In this document: one piece after another, positions 1 to 9,356 of the stretch
Position numbering within the stretch: the first letter of the stretch is position 1
Layout: each line of letters starts with the position of its first letter
Source: Clostridia bacterium
Lineage (GTDB): Bacteria; Bacillota; Clostridia; Oscillospirales; Acutalibacteraceae
Length of the DNA stretch: 48,744 bases
Assembly: GCA_017625835.1 (NCBI GenBank)
Contig: JAGAKF010000086.1
Coordinates: forward strand, 1 to 48,744
Direction of reading: 5' to 3'
The notes under the pieces: model-generated
Told to the model about the DNA's origin: nothing
Database searches by the model: none
What the model saw: only the letters and a program-made list of their open reading frames with translations
Position numbers and translations under genes: made by a program

Positions 1-36
1 ACGGGTTTCCCGTCCCACTAGATACGGTGCAATTTT

Positions 37-62
37 GCGGGAGGCGAAACGCCTCCCCTACA
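37..62. repeat. REP-like palindrome with GTAGGG flank
   Basis: An 8-bp perfect stem (GGGAGGCG / CGCCTCCC, 39-57) with an AAA loop is followed on its right by CCTAC. Read on the minus strand this is GTAGGG followed by a GC-rich hairpin, the same layout as the two repeat copies found inside the RAYT transposase gene at 16820 and 16983. There is no U-tract, so a terminator role is unlikely. The REP interpretation is inferred from shape and from the presence of a RAYT gene in the window. Confidence 0.6.
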
Positions 63-111
63 GGCACTATCAAAGTCGAGGTGTTATATTTTAGCGTCGC
101 AGACCCTTAAT

Positions 112-200
112 GTTTGCAATGCAAACACATCATTCGCGTAGAGAACATCATTCATCATATCCGCACAGCGGATGCATCATTGCAAAGGCATCGCCTTTGC
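112..200. repeat. Cluster of short hairpins separated by CATCATT boxes
   Basis: Three perfect small palindromes occur in 90 bases: 112-126 (GTTTGCA/TGCAAAC), 159-173 (ATCCGC/GCGGAT) and 182-200 (GCAAAGGC/GCCTTTGC). An imperfect one lies near 133-145. CATCATT or a close variant occupies the spaces between them. The arm sequences all differ while the spacer is constant. No reading frame spans the region. The role is unknown; it resembles a dispersed non-coding repeat family more than a gene or terminator. Confidence 0.6.
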
Positions 201-256
201 TCAACAAACCCGAGTTTATAGAATAGTTTTACGATATTATCTGATTACAAAATCTC

Positions 257-285
257 TTGAACGCATTTGGGTTATGTGATATGAT
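257..285 (+). promoter_or_regulatory. Sigma-70-type promoter of the glycosidase pair
   Basis: TTGAAC (257-262) and TATGAT (280-285) are separated by exactly 17 bases. They lie about 60 bases upstream of the GH78 start at 344, which has a good AAAGGAG ribosome binding site. No operator palindrome was recognised beside it. Confidence 0.6.
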
Positions 286-343
286 GAAAACATAAAATTA
301 TAGGCTTTTATGGTGAAGAAATGTTTTCCGAAAGGAGAAGAAT

Positions 344-2551
344 ATGACACAAGAGTATTTTTTTCACAATGCAAAATGGGTGGGTGCAAAAGACCGCACT
401 GCAGACAGCTTTGCTGTTTTAAGGAACAGCTTCAATCTTGAAAAAGCTGAAAAAGTTACGCTTAATGTTCTTGGACTCGGCTTTTTTAAATGCTATATCA
501 ACGGCAAATGCATCAATCCTGATACGTTTCTGCCTCTTTCATCGGATTTCGAAGATACCTGCGACCCCGTTGACGAGGTAATCTCGGGACACAGGGTATA
601 CGTGCCTGAGTTTGATATAACCGAGCTTGTGAAAGACGGAAAAAACAGCATTGCGATTCACTACGGCGGTGGCTGGTACACTTACATAAACCGTATCTTC
701 GGCTTGCCGAAAGCGATTTACTGCATAAAGGCGGAGGGAGAAAAAGGAACGGAGTATTTTGTATCCGATGAGAATTGCCGTGTCGGCAAAAGCTTTGTCT
801 GCCAATATAACTTCACATGGGAAGAGCACCACGATTGTTCGGACTATGAGGATTGTTTCGGTACTGATTTTGATGATTCTTTGTGGCCGAATGCCGTATG
901 CACGGAAAGCCTTGAAACAGAATATTGCAGAACGGATTGCCCGTGGGACAAGCTGATTGAAAAACTTCCCGTAAGAAAAATCAAGGATAACGGTTCCGGG
1001 GCAGTCTACGATAGCGGTGTAAACACAACAGGCTATCCCATTTTGAAGGTTACAGCGGAAAAAGGAGAAAAAATCACCGTCAGCTTTGCGGAAGAAATCA
1101 CCGAGGACGGAAACCTTGACCCGACCCATATTCACGGTCAGATCTTTACTTTTGTTTCTGACGGCAACGAGGCTGTCATCCAGCCTGAATTCACCTGGTT
1201 CGGTTTCAGATTTTTTGAAGTTGTCGGAAATGCTGAGCCTGAATGTGTGAAGGTAATTTATTCTGATGTGTCTGTTTCCTCGACTTTTGACTGTGACAAT
1301 GAAACACTGAACTGGATTTACAAAACCTTTATGCATACAATGCATTGCAATATGCACACGGGACATCCGTCGGACTGCCCACATCTTGAAAGAAGGGGAT
1401 ATACGGGTGACGGTCAGCTTACGTGTCATGCTGTTCTTACGACAATGGATGCAAAGAAACTGTACGAAAAATGGATGCAGGATATCGCGGATAGCCAGGA
1501 CGTTTTAAGCGGTCATATTCAGTACACGGCACCGTATGTAAGAAGCGGCGGCGGCCCCGGAGGTTGGGGCTGTGCGATTGTTGAAGTTCCGTATCAGCTG
1601 TACAAGCATTACGGGGATAAAACAGTCCTTGAAAAATACTACGGCAATATGCGCCGTTACATTGACTATCTTGAATCCCATTCCGAATACGGTGTTGTTA
1701 CGAGCGACAAAAAAGGTGAATGGTGCCTCGGTGACTGGTGCGGACCGAATATACTCTATCCCGACAGGGACATAACCTCGCACAATCAGCAGGTCGTTCT
1801 TCCTGCGCCGATGGTCAATACCTATTTTATGGTTAAGTCTTTAAAGCAGATGTGCGAAATCGCAAAGATTATCGGCAAGGATGAAGACGTCTCCGAATAT
1901 GAAGAAAAAATCAATTACCGTAAGGGCGCAATAACTGCGGCATATTTCAACACTTTTGACGATAATTTCATTATGAATGTTCAGGGTGCCAACTCTTTTG
2001 CTGTCGACATCGGTCTCGGCAATGAAAATACATATGAGAATATGAAAAATTACTACAAAAAGCTCGGTCATTATGATACAGGAATTTTCGCAACAGACAT
2101 TGTAACGCGTCTTCTTTTTGAAAAAGGGGACAGCGACCTTGCCGTTGACCTGCTCACGCACGACGGCGATCAGGGCTACGAGCATTGGAGAAAGAACGGT
2201 GCGACAACATTCCACGAATATTGGGACAGCAACCGCAGCCGTTCGCACAGCCACCCGATGTTCGGCGCTCCCGTTGCTTATCTTTTCGAGTACCTTCTCG
2301 GAATAAAACAGACCGAGGATTCGGCAGGGTATAAATCACTTGTGATTGCGCCGAAGTCTGTTGACCGATTTAAAAGAATGTCGGGAAGTATCACAACACC
2401 GCAGGGAATTGTTGCCGTAAGCTATGACAATGAAAACGGAAACGTAAGCTTCAGCATTACAGTTCCGCAGAATACGAAAGCTGTGTTCTGCTTCGCGGGT
2501 AAAGAGATTTCCCTTAACGAAGGCGAAAATAAATTTGATTCAGCGCAATAA
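344..2551 (+). CDS. GH78-like alpha-L-rhamnosidase (six-hairpin glycosidase)
   Basis: Predicted to remove terminal alpha-L-rhamnose from plant or bacterial glycans. The 735-residue protein begins with beta-rich carbohydrate-binding modules (about residues 1-310) and continues into an (alpha/alpha)6 barrel. The family acid/base region is visible as DCPHLERRGYTGDGQ, with D344 and E349. A later GEWCLGDWCGP stretch and TTFHEYWDSN (E625) match the GH78 catalytic segments. A C-terminal beta domain follows. There is no signal peptide, so it acts in the cytoplasm on imported oligosaccharides. It is 14 bases upstream of a beta-mannosidase gene and probably co-transcribed with it. The family assignment is firm; exact substrate is inferred, since GH78 also holds divergent members. 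Confidence 0.82.
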   Translation: MTQEYFFHNAKWVGAKDRTADSFAVLRNSFNLEKAEKVTLNVLGLGFFKCYINGKCINPDTFLPLSSDFEDTCDPVDEVISGHRVYVPEFDITELVKDGKNSIAIHYGGGWYTYINRIFGLPKAIYCIKAEGEKGTEYFVSDENCRVGKSFVCQYNFTWEEHHDCSDYEDCFGTDFDDSLWPNAVCTESLETEYCRTDCPWDKLIEKLPVRKIKDNGSGAVYDSGVNTTGYPILKVTAEKGEKITVSFAEEITEDGNLDPTHIHGQIFTFVSDGNEAVIQPEFTWFGFRFFEVVGNAEPECVKVIYSDVSVSSTFDCDNETLNWIYKTFMHTMHCNMHTGHPSDCPHLERRGYTGDGQLTCHAVLTTMDAKKLYEKWMQDIADSQDVLSGHIQYTAPYVRSGGGPGGWGCAIVEVPYQLYKHYGDKTVLEKYYGNMRRYIDYLESHSEYGVVTSDKKGEWCLGDWCGPNILYPDRDITSHNQQVVLPAPMVNTYFMVKSLKQMCEIAKIIGKDEDVSEYEEKINYRKGAITAAYFNTFDDNFIMNVQGANSFAVDIGLGNENTYENMKNYYKKLGHYDTGIFATDIVTRLLFEKGDSDLAVDLLTHDGDQGYEHWRKNGATTFHEYWDSNRSRSHSHPMFGAPVAYLFEYLLGIKQTEDSAGYKSLVIAPKSVDRFKRMSGSITTPQGIVAVSYDNENGNVSFSITVPQNTKAVFCFAGKEISLNEGENKFDSAQ

Positions 2552-2565
2552 AGCTCAGCGAGGTA

Positions 2566-5010
2566 ATGTCTATGAATTGCATGAATCTCAACGGCTGCTG
2601 GCAGGGCGAATGCTTTGCGGCAGACGGAACAAAAAAGTTTGGTTTTTCGGGAACTGTGCCGGGTTGTGTGCACACAGATCTTGCAGGTGACCGTATTCCC
2701 GAGGATATATTTTACCGCGACAATGCAGACGAATGTCAGTGGATCGAAACCTGCGACTGGAAGTATACAAAAACTTTCACGTTAAATGAACTTCCGTCTC
2801 AGGCGAAGCTTGTTTTCGATGGACTTGATACTTATGCGGAAATTTGCCTTAACGGCCGACACATCGCATCGACGGATAATATGTTCATTTCTCACTCTTT
2901 CAGCGTGGCAGATGCTCTTAATGAAGGAGAGAACACTCTTTCTGTTTATTTCCGTTCGCCCGTGCGCGAGGTCGAAGGACTTGAAAAGAGAGACGGTGCA
3001 TTCACGACCGAGCGTATGCATACCCGCCGTATTCAGTGCACTTACGGTTGGGACTGGGTGGCAAGGTTTGTTACCTGCGGAATCTGGCGCGACGTTTACC
3101 TTGATATGAACGACGGCTTCGGCGTAAAGAACGCGTACATCTACACCGAAAATGTTATCGGAACAACGGCACAGATTGTCGTCGAAGCGGAGTTTGAAAA
3201 TTACTCCGACGGCGGTTATGCCGATATGGAAATCATCGCTCCTGACGACAAAACGGTTTATCGTCACCGTTGGTACCGAAAAGAGGCTTTTCTTAAAGAA
3301 TATATTGATATTCCGCATGCGGAACTCTGGTATCCGACGGGTTACGGCAGTCAGCCGATTTACACTTTGAAGCTTTGCAACAAAGAATACCGCTTCGGTA
3401 TACGCACGGTTACAGTTCTTCAGGTCTCCGACGAAAAGGGAAGCGAATATTATAACAAATGCCTTGAAATCAAGGATAGCGTCAGTGGCAGAATATACGA
3501 CAAAAACGAGGAATTTTCAGGCTTTCAGCTTTTTGTAAACGGCACACCGATTATGTGCAAGGGTGCAAACTGGGTGCCGAGCGAGCCGTTCCCGTCAGCA
3601 GAGAGCGACAAAAAGATTTCACGTTTACTTTCTCTTGCTGTTGAAGCAGGGGTGAATATGCTCCGTGTCTGGGGCGGCGGGATTTTTGAAAAACAGCATT
3701 TTTACGATGAATGTGACCGTCTCGGAATTCTCGTTACTCAGGATTTCCTTATGGCTTGCGGTCATTATCCTGAGGAAAAGGCGGAATTCATTGAGCAACT
3801 TAAAAAGGAAACAGAATTCGCAGCTTATGCGCTCAGAAATCATCCGTCACTTGTCTGGTGGTCGGGGGACAATGAAAACGCAGTCTGGGGTTCTGACGAG
3901 GATGAGGACTATAAGGGGCGCACTGCGGTTCACGAGGGAATTATGCCCGTGCTTTTGCGCCTTGACCCGAAGCGAAGATTTATGCTTTCCAGCCCTTGCG
4001 GCGGCAAAACCTTTGCTTCGAAAACTGTCGGCACAACCCATAATACACAGTATCTCGGAGATTCGATTTTTCCTTACATCCGCGAAACGGATATGACGGA
4101 TTACAAGGAATTTTTTGCCTCTCTGCTTGCGCGTTTTATTGCGGAAGAGCCAACAAGCGGTGCGGTTTCTCTGCCGTCGTTGCGCAAGTTTATGACGGAC
4201 GAAGATATTTTTGATTCCGACGAAATGTGGCAGTACCATACCAAAAGCAACCCTTGCCTTGATTTCACTCTTTTTGATTTGTTGCTTGATTTCTCACACA
4301 AAGTGTTGGGAGATTTCGTGGACGGTAAGGACAGATATTTCAAAATGAAGTATGCGCAGTATGAGTGGATACGCGTGTCGATGGAAAATATCCGCCGTAA
4401 CCGAGGATTTATCAACGGAATTGTTTACTGGATGTGGAACGATTGTTGGTCAGCTTCAAGCGGTTGGGCGTTTGTTGATTATTATTGCTTGCCGAAAGCA
4501 TCGTTTTACAGCTTCAAGCGTTGCGCGGCGCCGCTTCTTGTTTCAATCGACAAAAAAGAGGACTACGAAATTTACCTTTGCAACGACAGCCTTTCGGAAA
4601 AAACGGTCAGCCTTTCACTCAGTTATATTCTTGACGGTCAGGCTGTGCCGATTACCGAGGCAGAAGCTGTCATACCGTCGGCAAAATCGGAAAAGGTATT
4701 TTCTTTGCCTGCTTCGGCAGTGCCCGAGGGTGCGGTTCTTGTCTGCGATGCAGATTGTGACAGAGCGTTTTACAAGTCGGGTGCGCTGAACATTGTTCCG
4801 ACCGATGCTGTTCAGGTTGTTGCTCAGTCGTCGGATAGTATTACGCTCAGGGCGAAGAGCTATGTTCACGCGGTCGAGCTTGAGGGCGAGTTCGTTTTTG
4901 AGGATAATTATTTCTCACTCTTGCCCAATGAAGAAAGAACGGTAACCTTCCGCAGGACTGAGGATTCTTCGAGCGAAGAGCTGACTGTGACAGGGTACAC
5001 AATCAAGTAA
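2566..5010 (+). CDS. GH2 beta-mannosidase
   Basis: An 814-residue retaining glycosidase of family 2, predicted to release mannose from beta-mannosides. The N-terminal sugar-binding domain shows the mannosidase-type VPGCVHTDL and the ECQWIETCDWKYTKTF segments. An Ig-like domain follows, then the TIM barrel with MLRVWGGGIFE. E437 in WWSGDNENA is the expected acid/base. E527 in FIAEEPTSG sits where SEFG-type enzymes carry the nucleophile, although the surrounding residues diverge. There is no signal peptide, so it is cytoplasmic. The start is the ATG at 2566, close behind a GCGAGG site; a second ATG lies two codons later. It forms a pair with the GH78 gene, suggesting use of mannose- and rhamnose-containing oligosaccharides. 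No clear terminator was seen after it. Confidence 0.85.
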   Translation: MSMNCMNLNGCWQGECFAADGTKKFGFSGTVPGCVHTDLAGDRIPEDIFYRDNADECQWIETCDWKYTKTFTLNELPSQAKLVFDGLDTYAEICLNGRHIASTDNMFISHSFSVADALNEGENTLSVYFRSPVREVEGLEKRDGAFTTERMHTRRIQCTYGWDWVARFVTCGIWRDVYLDMNDGFGVKNAYIYTENVIGTTAQIVVEAEFENYSDGGYADMEIIAPDDKTVYRHRWYRKEAFLKEYIDIPHAELWYPTGYGSQPIYTLKLCNKEYRFGIRTVTVLQVSDEKGSEYYNKCLEIKDSVSGRIYDKNEEFSGFQLFVNGTPIMCKGANWVPSEPFPSAESDKKISRLLSLAVEAGVNMLRVWGGGIFEKQHFYDECDRLGILVTQDFLMACGHYPEEKAEFIEQLKKETEFAAYALRNHPSLVWWSGDNENAVWGSDEDEDYKGRTAVHEGIMPVLLRLDPKRRFMLSSPCGGKTFASKTVGTTHNTQYLGDSIFPYIRETDMTDYKEFFASLLARFIAEEPTSGAVSLPSLRKFMTDEDIFDSDEMWQYHTKSNPCLDFTLFDLLLDFSHKVLGDFVDGKDRYFKMKYAQYEWIRVSMENIRRNRGFINGIVYWMWNDCWSASSGWAFVDYYCLPKASFYSFKRCAAPLLVSIDKKEDYEIYLCNDSLSEKTVSLSLSYILDGQAVPITEAEAVIPSAKSEKVFSLPASAVPEGAVLVCDADCDRAFYKSGALNIVPTDAVQVVAQSSDSITLRAKSYVHAVELEGEFVFEDNYFSLLPNEERTVTFRRTEDSSSEELTVTGYTIK

Positions 5011-5074
5011 AAAATAGTAAAACGTTAAACTAAAAATTTCTAAAATAAACATTTAGTCTTATACAAAATAACCA

Positions 5075-5103
5075 ATGACAAAACATCTCTTTTGTGCTAT
5101 ACT
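5075..5103 (+). promoter_or_regulatory. Promoter of the antiporter gene
   Basis: ATGACA (5075-5080) and TATACT (5098-5103) are spaced by 17 bases. The predicted transcript starts near 5110, only about 20 bases ahead of the ATG at 5131, and carries the AAAGGAG site. Confidence 0.5.
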
Positions 5104-5130
5104 AACAGCCGCAAAGGAGATGTATTTTTT

Positions 5131-6429
5131 ATGCAAACTTTAATGAGCTTATCTGTCTGCCTTTTTGCAGGCCTTGTGCTCTCTCGTGTAGCTAAACTCG
5201 TAAAGCTTCCTGCCGTTACGGCTTACCTAGTTGCAGGCATTCTTGTCGGTCCGTATGTACTCGGTTCTTTCGGTGTACCGGGTCTCGGATTTATCAGTAT
5301 GGAAGATATTAAATCATATGAACTTATTCCCGATGTTGCTCTCGGATTTATCGCTTTTCTTATCGGTAACGAATTCCGCCTTGCTCAGCTTAAAGCAACG
5401 GGCAAGCAAGCAACGGTTATCGGTATTGTTCAGGCAGTGTTTACAACTCTTGTTGTTGATGCGGCACTTATCGGACTTCATTTTCTTATTCCCGATAAAC
5501 TTCCGCTTACTGCAGCAATTGTACTCGGTGCGGTCGCATCCGCAACAGCTCCTGCGGCAACGCTCATGGTTGTCAAGCAGTATAAGGCAAAAGGACCTTT
5601 GACGGATATTCTTCTTCCGATTGTTGCTCTTGACGATGCTGTCGGTCTTGTTCTTTTTGCAATATCATTCGGTGTTGCAAAGGCACTCATTCACGGTTCG
5701 GTTGATATGCTTTCAATCGTAGTTGAGCCGATTCTCGAGGTTGTACTTTCACTTCTTCTCGGTTTTGTTATGGGTGTTGTTTTCACTTTTACGGAAAAGT
5801 TCTTCCACTCACGCTCAAAACGTCTTGCGGTTTCCGTCGCTTTCGTATTCTTCACTGTTGCTGTTTCAATGCTTGAGTTTAAAATCGGCGGTGTACATAT
5901 TGCCTTCTCTTCGCTTCTTTCGTGCATGATGCTCGGCACGGTCTTCTGCAACATGTGTGATTTCTCCGAAGAGCTTATGGACAGAATCGACCGTTGGACA
6001 GCTCCGCTTTTTGTTCTCTTCTTTGTAATCAGCGGTGCAGAGCTTGAACTTGCAACCTTCAAAGATCTTGTCGTTGTCTGCATCGGTGTTGCATATATTC
6101 TCTTCCGTTCACTCGGTAAATACTTCGGTGCAAGATTTAGTTCGAAGGCTGTTAAGTGTGACGATCACATCGTCAAGTACCTAGGTATAACACTTCTGCC
6201 GCAGGCAGGCGTTGCCCTCGGTATGGCACTCAAGGCTGAAACCCTCGGAGCAGAAGGCACAATCGTAACAAACATTATTCTTTTCTCCGTTCTTATTTAC
6301 GAGCTTGTTGGCCCGTTCCTTACGAAGGTTGCACTTACAAAGGCAGGCGAAATCAAGCCCGACGGAGCAGTCAGCGCAAGAACGCCTGATGTCATTGCTC
6401 CTGAGCTCAGAAAGAACCAAGTAAAATAA
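5131..6429 (+). CDS. CPA2-type cation:proton antiporter (Kef/Nha-like)
   Basis: A 432-residue polytopic membrane protein with about twelve hydrophobic segments, of the monovalent cation:proton antiporter 2 superfamily. Characteristic parts are RVAKLVKLPAVTAYLVAGILVGP near the N-terminus and VALDDAVGLVLF in the middle, where the paired aspartates are the probable ion-coordinating residues. It stops shortly after the last membrane helix and lacks the cytosolic TrkA-N/KTN domain of full KefB/KefC proteins, so it is more likely a simple exchanger than a glutathione-gated potassium channel. The upstream in-frame ATG at 5092 overlaps the -10 element. The ATG at 5131 follows AAAGGAG at a good distance and is the chosen start. 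It is monocistronic, with a promoter before and a terminator after it. Ion specificity is not visible. Confidence 0.82.
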   Translation: MQTLMSLSVCLFAGLVLSRVAKLVKLPAVTAYLVAGILVGPYVLGSFGVPGLGFISMEDIKSYELIPDVALGFIAFLIGNEFRLAQLKATGKQATVIGIVQAVFTTLVVDAALIGLHFLIPDKLPLTAAIVLGAVASATAPAATLMVVKQYKAKGPLTDILLPIVALDDAVGLVLFAISFGVAKALIHGSVDMLSIVVEPILEVVLSLLLGFVMGVVFTFTEKFFHSRSKRLAVSVAFVFFTVAVSMLEFKIGGVHIAFSSLLSCMMLGTVFCNMCDFSEELMDRIDRWTAPLFVLFFVISGAELELATFKDLVVVCIGVAYILFRSLGKYFGARFSSKAVKCDDHIVKYLGITLLPQAGVALGMALKAETLGAEGTIVTNIILFSVLIYELVGPFLTKVALTKAGEIKPDGAVSARTPDVIAPELRKNQVK

Positions 6430-6434
6430 ACTCA

Positions 6435-6466
6435 GAGATCCCGATTTTTTCGGGATTTCTTTTTTG
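6435..6466 (+). terminator. Intrinsic terminator after the antiporter gene
   Basis: GATCCCGA and TCGGGATT form a short GC-containing hairpin with a T-rich loop, followed by a run of T at 6458-6465. Confidence 0.75.
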
Positions 6467-6477
6467 TAAAAATACAC

Positions 6478-6506
6478 TTCACAATGAACCGAAGTTATGA
6501 TACAAT
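6478..6506 (+). promoter_or_regulatory. Promoter of the peptidase-transporter pair
   Basis: TTCACA (6478-6483) and TACAAT (6501-6506) are separated by 17 bases, about 35 bases upstream of the start codon at 6541. Confidence 0.55.
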
Positions 6507-6540
6507 GGGTAATCATTGAGATTTGTAAAGGGGTGACGGT

Positions 6541-7860
6541 ATGTCGGACAAGAGAAACAGCGTCTATGCCGAAAGGCTTTCGAGGCTGATTCAGGCTGAA
6601 ACAATTTCAACCTACAACCAGACGGATAAAACTAAATTCTACCGTTTTCACGATATTCTGCGCGAAATGTTTCCGTCTCTCTTTGCTGTCTGCTCCTTTG
6701 AGGATTTTGATGGAAGCTTTATGATGAAATGGAAAGGCAACACCGACGGACAACCTGTGATGTTTATGAACCACCACGACGTCGTTGAAGTTACGGGCGA
6801 ATGGAAGCATCCTCCGTTTTCGGGTGCGATTGCCGACGGCAAGGTCTGGGGACGCGGAACGCTGGATACAAAGGGCGGGCTGTGGGCGATGCTTCAGGCG
6901 GCTGACGAACTTGCCGCAGAGAGATTTATCCCGAAAAGGGATATATATTTCGTTTCTGCCTGCACGGAAGAATGTGACGGTTCGGGTGCCGATGCAATTT
7001 CGGACGAGCTTGTGCGCCGCGGAATCCGTTTCCATATGGTGCTTGACGAGGGCGGAATGATCCTTGAAGAACCGATCGGCGGAGCTAAGGGTACGTATGC
7101 TATGATCGGCGTCGGCGAAAAAGGCTGTGCGGATTTAAAATTCATTGCACGTTCTTCGGGTGGCCACGCATCAACTCCGGGCAAGGACACACCGCTTGTA
7201 CGCCTCGGAAAATTTATGGCTGAGGTCGAAAAGAAAAATCTTTTTGAGGCAAAGATTTCACCGACTGTGGCAAAAACCTTTTCAAGCGTTGCCGAGTCAA
7301 TGTCGGGTCCGCTTAAGTTTATTCTTGCAAACTCGCGACTGTTTGCACCGTTGCTTAAGGTGGTTATGCCTTCGGTTTCTTCGGCAGGAAACGCGATGCT
7401 CAGAACAACGCTTGCCTTTACAATGGCTTCGGGCTCTGAGGGCACCAACGTGCTGCCGCAGGAAGCGTGGGTGGTTGGCAATATGCGTTTCTCTCCACAC
7501 CAGGGAGGCAAGTCCAGCATCGAAGAGATTACACGTCTTGCAGAAAAGTTTAATATAGAAACCGAAGTCCTTGATCCGGGTATGGATTCGGGAGTTACGG
7601 ATTATAATTCAGCACAGTTCAAGCTGATTGAAAAAGCAGTTGACGCTGTTTTTCAGGGTGTACGTACAGCTCCGTGGATAATGACGGGAGCGAGCGACAG
7701 CCGATATATGTGCCGTGTCAGCGACCATTGCGTTCGTTTTGCACCGTTCCTTATGAAAGACGAACAGGTTGAAAGCATACACGGAATAAATGAATACGTT
7801 GCGGTTGAATCCCTTGCGCCTGCAGTTGATTTTTACCGCTATGTGATAAAGGAAGTGTAG
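6541..7860 (+). CDS. M20 family zinc metallopeptidase / amidohydrolase
   Basis: A 439-residue cytoplasmic enzyme of the ArgE/DapE/CPG2/ACY1 group, predicted to hydrolyse a peptide or N-acyl amino acid amide bond with two metal ions. Visible metal and catalytic residues are H78 and D80 in NHHDVVEV, D109 in WGRGTLDTKGG, and E143/E144 in CTEECDGSGAD. The middle holds the lid (dimerisation) domain with a GHASTPG segment, as usual for the family. The start follows AAAGGGGTGA. The gene is two bases from a YfcC-type transporter gene, so the pair probably imports and then cleaves a small peptide or acylated amino acid. Substrate cannot be read from the sequence. Confidence 0.85.
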   Translation: MSDKRNSVYAERLSRLIQAETISTYNQTDKTKFYRFHDILREMFPSLFAVCSFEDFDGSFMMKWKGNTDGQPVMFMNHHDVVEVTGEWKHPPFSGAIADGKVWGRGTLDTKGGLWAMLQAADELAAERFIPKRDIYFVSACTEECDGSGADAISDELVRRGIRFHMVLDEGGMILEEPIGGAKGTYAMIGVGEKGCADLKFIARSSGGHASTPGKDTPLVRLGKFMAEVEKKNLFEAKISPTVAKTFSSVAESMSGPLKFILANSRLFAPLLKVVMPSVSSAGNAMLRTTLAFTMASGSEGTNVLPQEAWVVGNMRFSPHQGGKSSIEEITRLAEKFNIETEVLDPGMDSGVTDYNSAQFKLIEKAVDAVFQGVRTAPWIMTGASDSRYMCRVSDHCVRFAPFLMKDEQVESIHGINEYVAVESLAPAVDFYRYVIKEV

Positions 7861-7861
7861 T

Positions 7862-9262
7862 ATGTCTGAAAAAGAAAAAGGCGGACTTAACATAAACGCG
7901 AAGTCCTTCATAACGGCGATTGTGGTTATATTTGTGCTTATGGTCGGTTCATATATTTTGACATTGGTTATCCCGGGCGGAGAATATGCCTACGCTCTGG
8001 ATACGTACGGCAATACGATTATCGACGTTAACGGATATTCACCTGCTGAGGGCGGAATTCCTTTCTGGAAATGGATTCTTTCTCCGTTTCTCGTGCTTGG
8101 TGCGGAGGGTAACGGTACATTGATTGCCGTTATTGCGTTCCTACTTGTAATCGGCGGTATTTTCAACAGTCTCAACAAGTCGGGAATTATGAAATATATG
8201 CTCGACAAAATGGTAAAGCGCTTTGGTGCCGTTCGTTACAGGCTCCTTGCCGTCGTTACGTTTTTCTTTATGGCAATGGGCTCGATGATAGGCTCCTTTG
8301 AGGAAGTTGTTCCGCTTGTGCCGATTGTTGTCGCGCTTGCAATCAATCTCGGCTGGAATTCGCTTACAGGTGTCGGAATGAGTATTCTTGCGGCAGGCTG
8401 TGGATTCGCTTCGGGTGTGTGCAATCCGTTTACGATCGGTGTTGCGCAGGAGCTTGCAGGCCTTCCGATGTTTTCAGGAGCGTGGCTCCGCATTGTTTCC
8501 TTTGTGCTGATTTATGCTTTGCTTATGGCGTTTCTTACCCTGTATGCAAAGAAGCACGAAAAGCCGATTTCACAAAGCAGCGGAATTGAATCTTTTGTTG
8601 CGGACAAGAAAATGGACAAGGCGCTTATCTGCTTCGTTTCAATCCTCGGTGCAGGAATTCTTATGATTCTTCTTTCGGGCTTCATTTCTGCTCTTCAGGA
8701 TTATACAATGATTATCGTTGCCGTAATGTTCCTTGTTGCGGGCATTGTTTCCACCCTCGTTTCGGGAATGCAGGGCAAGGTTCTTGCGAAAACATCTTGG
8801 CAGGGCGTTACAAGCATTTTCCCTGCAGTTCTGATGATTCTTATGGCTTCTTCAATCAAGTACACTCTTGAGGAAGCAAACATTCTTGATACAATTCTGC
8901 ACGAGGCTGTCGGTCTTGCTTCCGATATGCCGAAGTGGTCTGTAATTCTCTTTATTTACCTCATCGTTCTTGTGATGAATTTCTTTATCCCGTCGGGTTC
9001 GGCAAAAGCATTTATGCTCATTCCGCTGATTGTTCCGATGGCGCAGATCTTCGGAATTTCAACTCAGCTTTGCGTGGTTGCTTTTGCTTTCGGTGACGGT
9101 TTTTCGAACGTCTTTTATCCGACGAATCCCGTCCTTCTCATAAGCATCGGTCTTGCCGACGTAAGCTACAGCAAGTGGGTTAAATTCAGCTGGAAGTTCC
9201 AGGCTTTGAATATCATTCTTACAAGCGCAATTCTTCTTTTCGGACTTGTGGTTGGTTACTGA
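7862..9262 (+). CDS. YfcC-family membrane transporter
   Basis: A 466-residue polytopic protein with about twelve membrane segments, belonging to the YfcC/DcuC-like (C4-dicarboxylate anaerobic carrier-like) branch of the ion transporter superfamily. Characteristic stretches are VIPGGEYAY after the first helix, GMSILAAGCGFASGVCNPFTIG in the middle, and NFFIPSGSAKAFMLIPLIVP and FGDGFSNVFYPTNPVLL near the end. Such proteins commonly sit next to M20 peptidase genes and are thought to carry amino acids, peptides or carboxylates; the exact cargo is unknown. It starts two bases after the peptidase stop codon, so translation is probably coupled. Confidence 0.8.
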   Translation: MSEKEKGGLNINAKSFITAIVVIFVLMVGSYILTLVIPGGEYAYALDTYGNTIIDVNGYSPAEGGIPFWKWILSPFLVLGAEGNGTLIAVIAFLLVIGGIFNSLNKSGIMKYMLDKMVKRFGAVRYRLLAVVTFFFMAMGSMIGSFEEVVPLVPIVVALAINLGWNSLTGVGMSILAAGCGFASGVCNPFTIGVAQELAGLPMFSGAWLRIVSFVLIYALLMAFLTLYAKKHEKPISQSSGIESFVADKKMDKALICFVSILGAGILMILLSGFISALQDYTMIIVAVMFLVAGIVSTLVSGMQGKVLAKTSWQGVTSIFPAVLMILMASSIKYTLEEANILDTILHEAVGLASDMPKWSVILFIYLIVLVMNFFIPSGSAKAFMLIPLIVPMAQIFGISTQLCVVAFAFGDGFSNVFYPTNPVLLISIGLADVSYSKWVKFSWKFQALNIILTSAILLFGLVVGY

Positions 9263-9356
9263 TGTTTTAAGCCCCAAAAACGTATTGATGCTTTTATTGT
9301 ATTAATTCACGGGAGCAGCATAATCGAAGACAGAAAAGTAATTTAAAAAATGTTCG

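Noticed and set aside
112-200. CRISPR array
   Set aside because: Spacers would be constant and repeats variable, the units are far too short, and no cas genes are present.
539-1429. 296-residue open frame on the minus strand
   Set aside because: It lies wholly inside the GH78 gene, lacks a ribosome binding site, and its translation has no family-like pattern.
5092-5130. N-terminal extension of the antiporter from the ATG at 5092
   Set aside because: That codon lies upstream of the predicted transcript start, and the extension is not membrane-like; the ATG at 5131 has the ribosome binding site.
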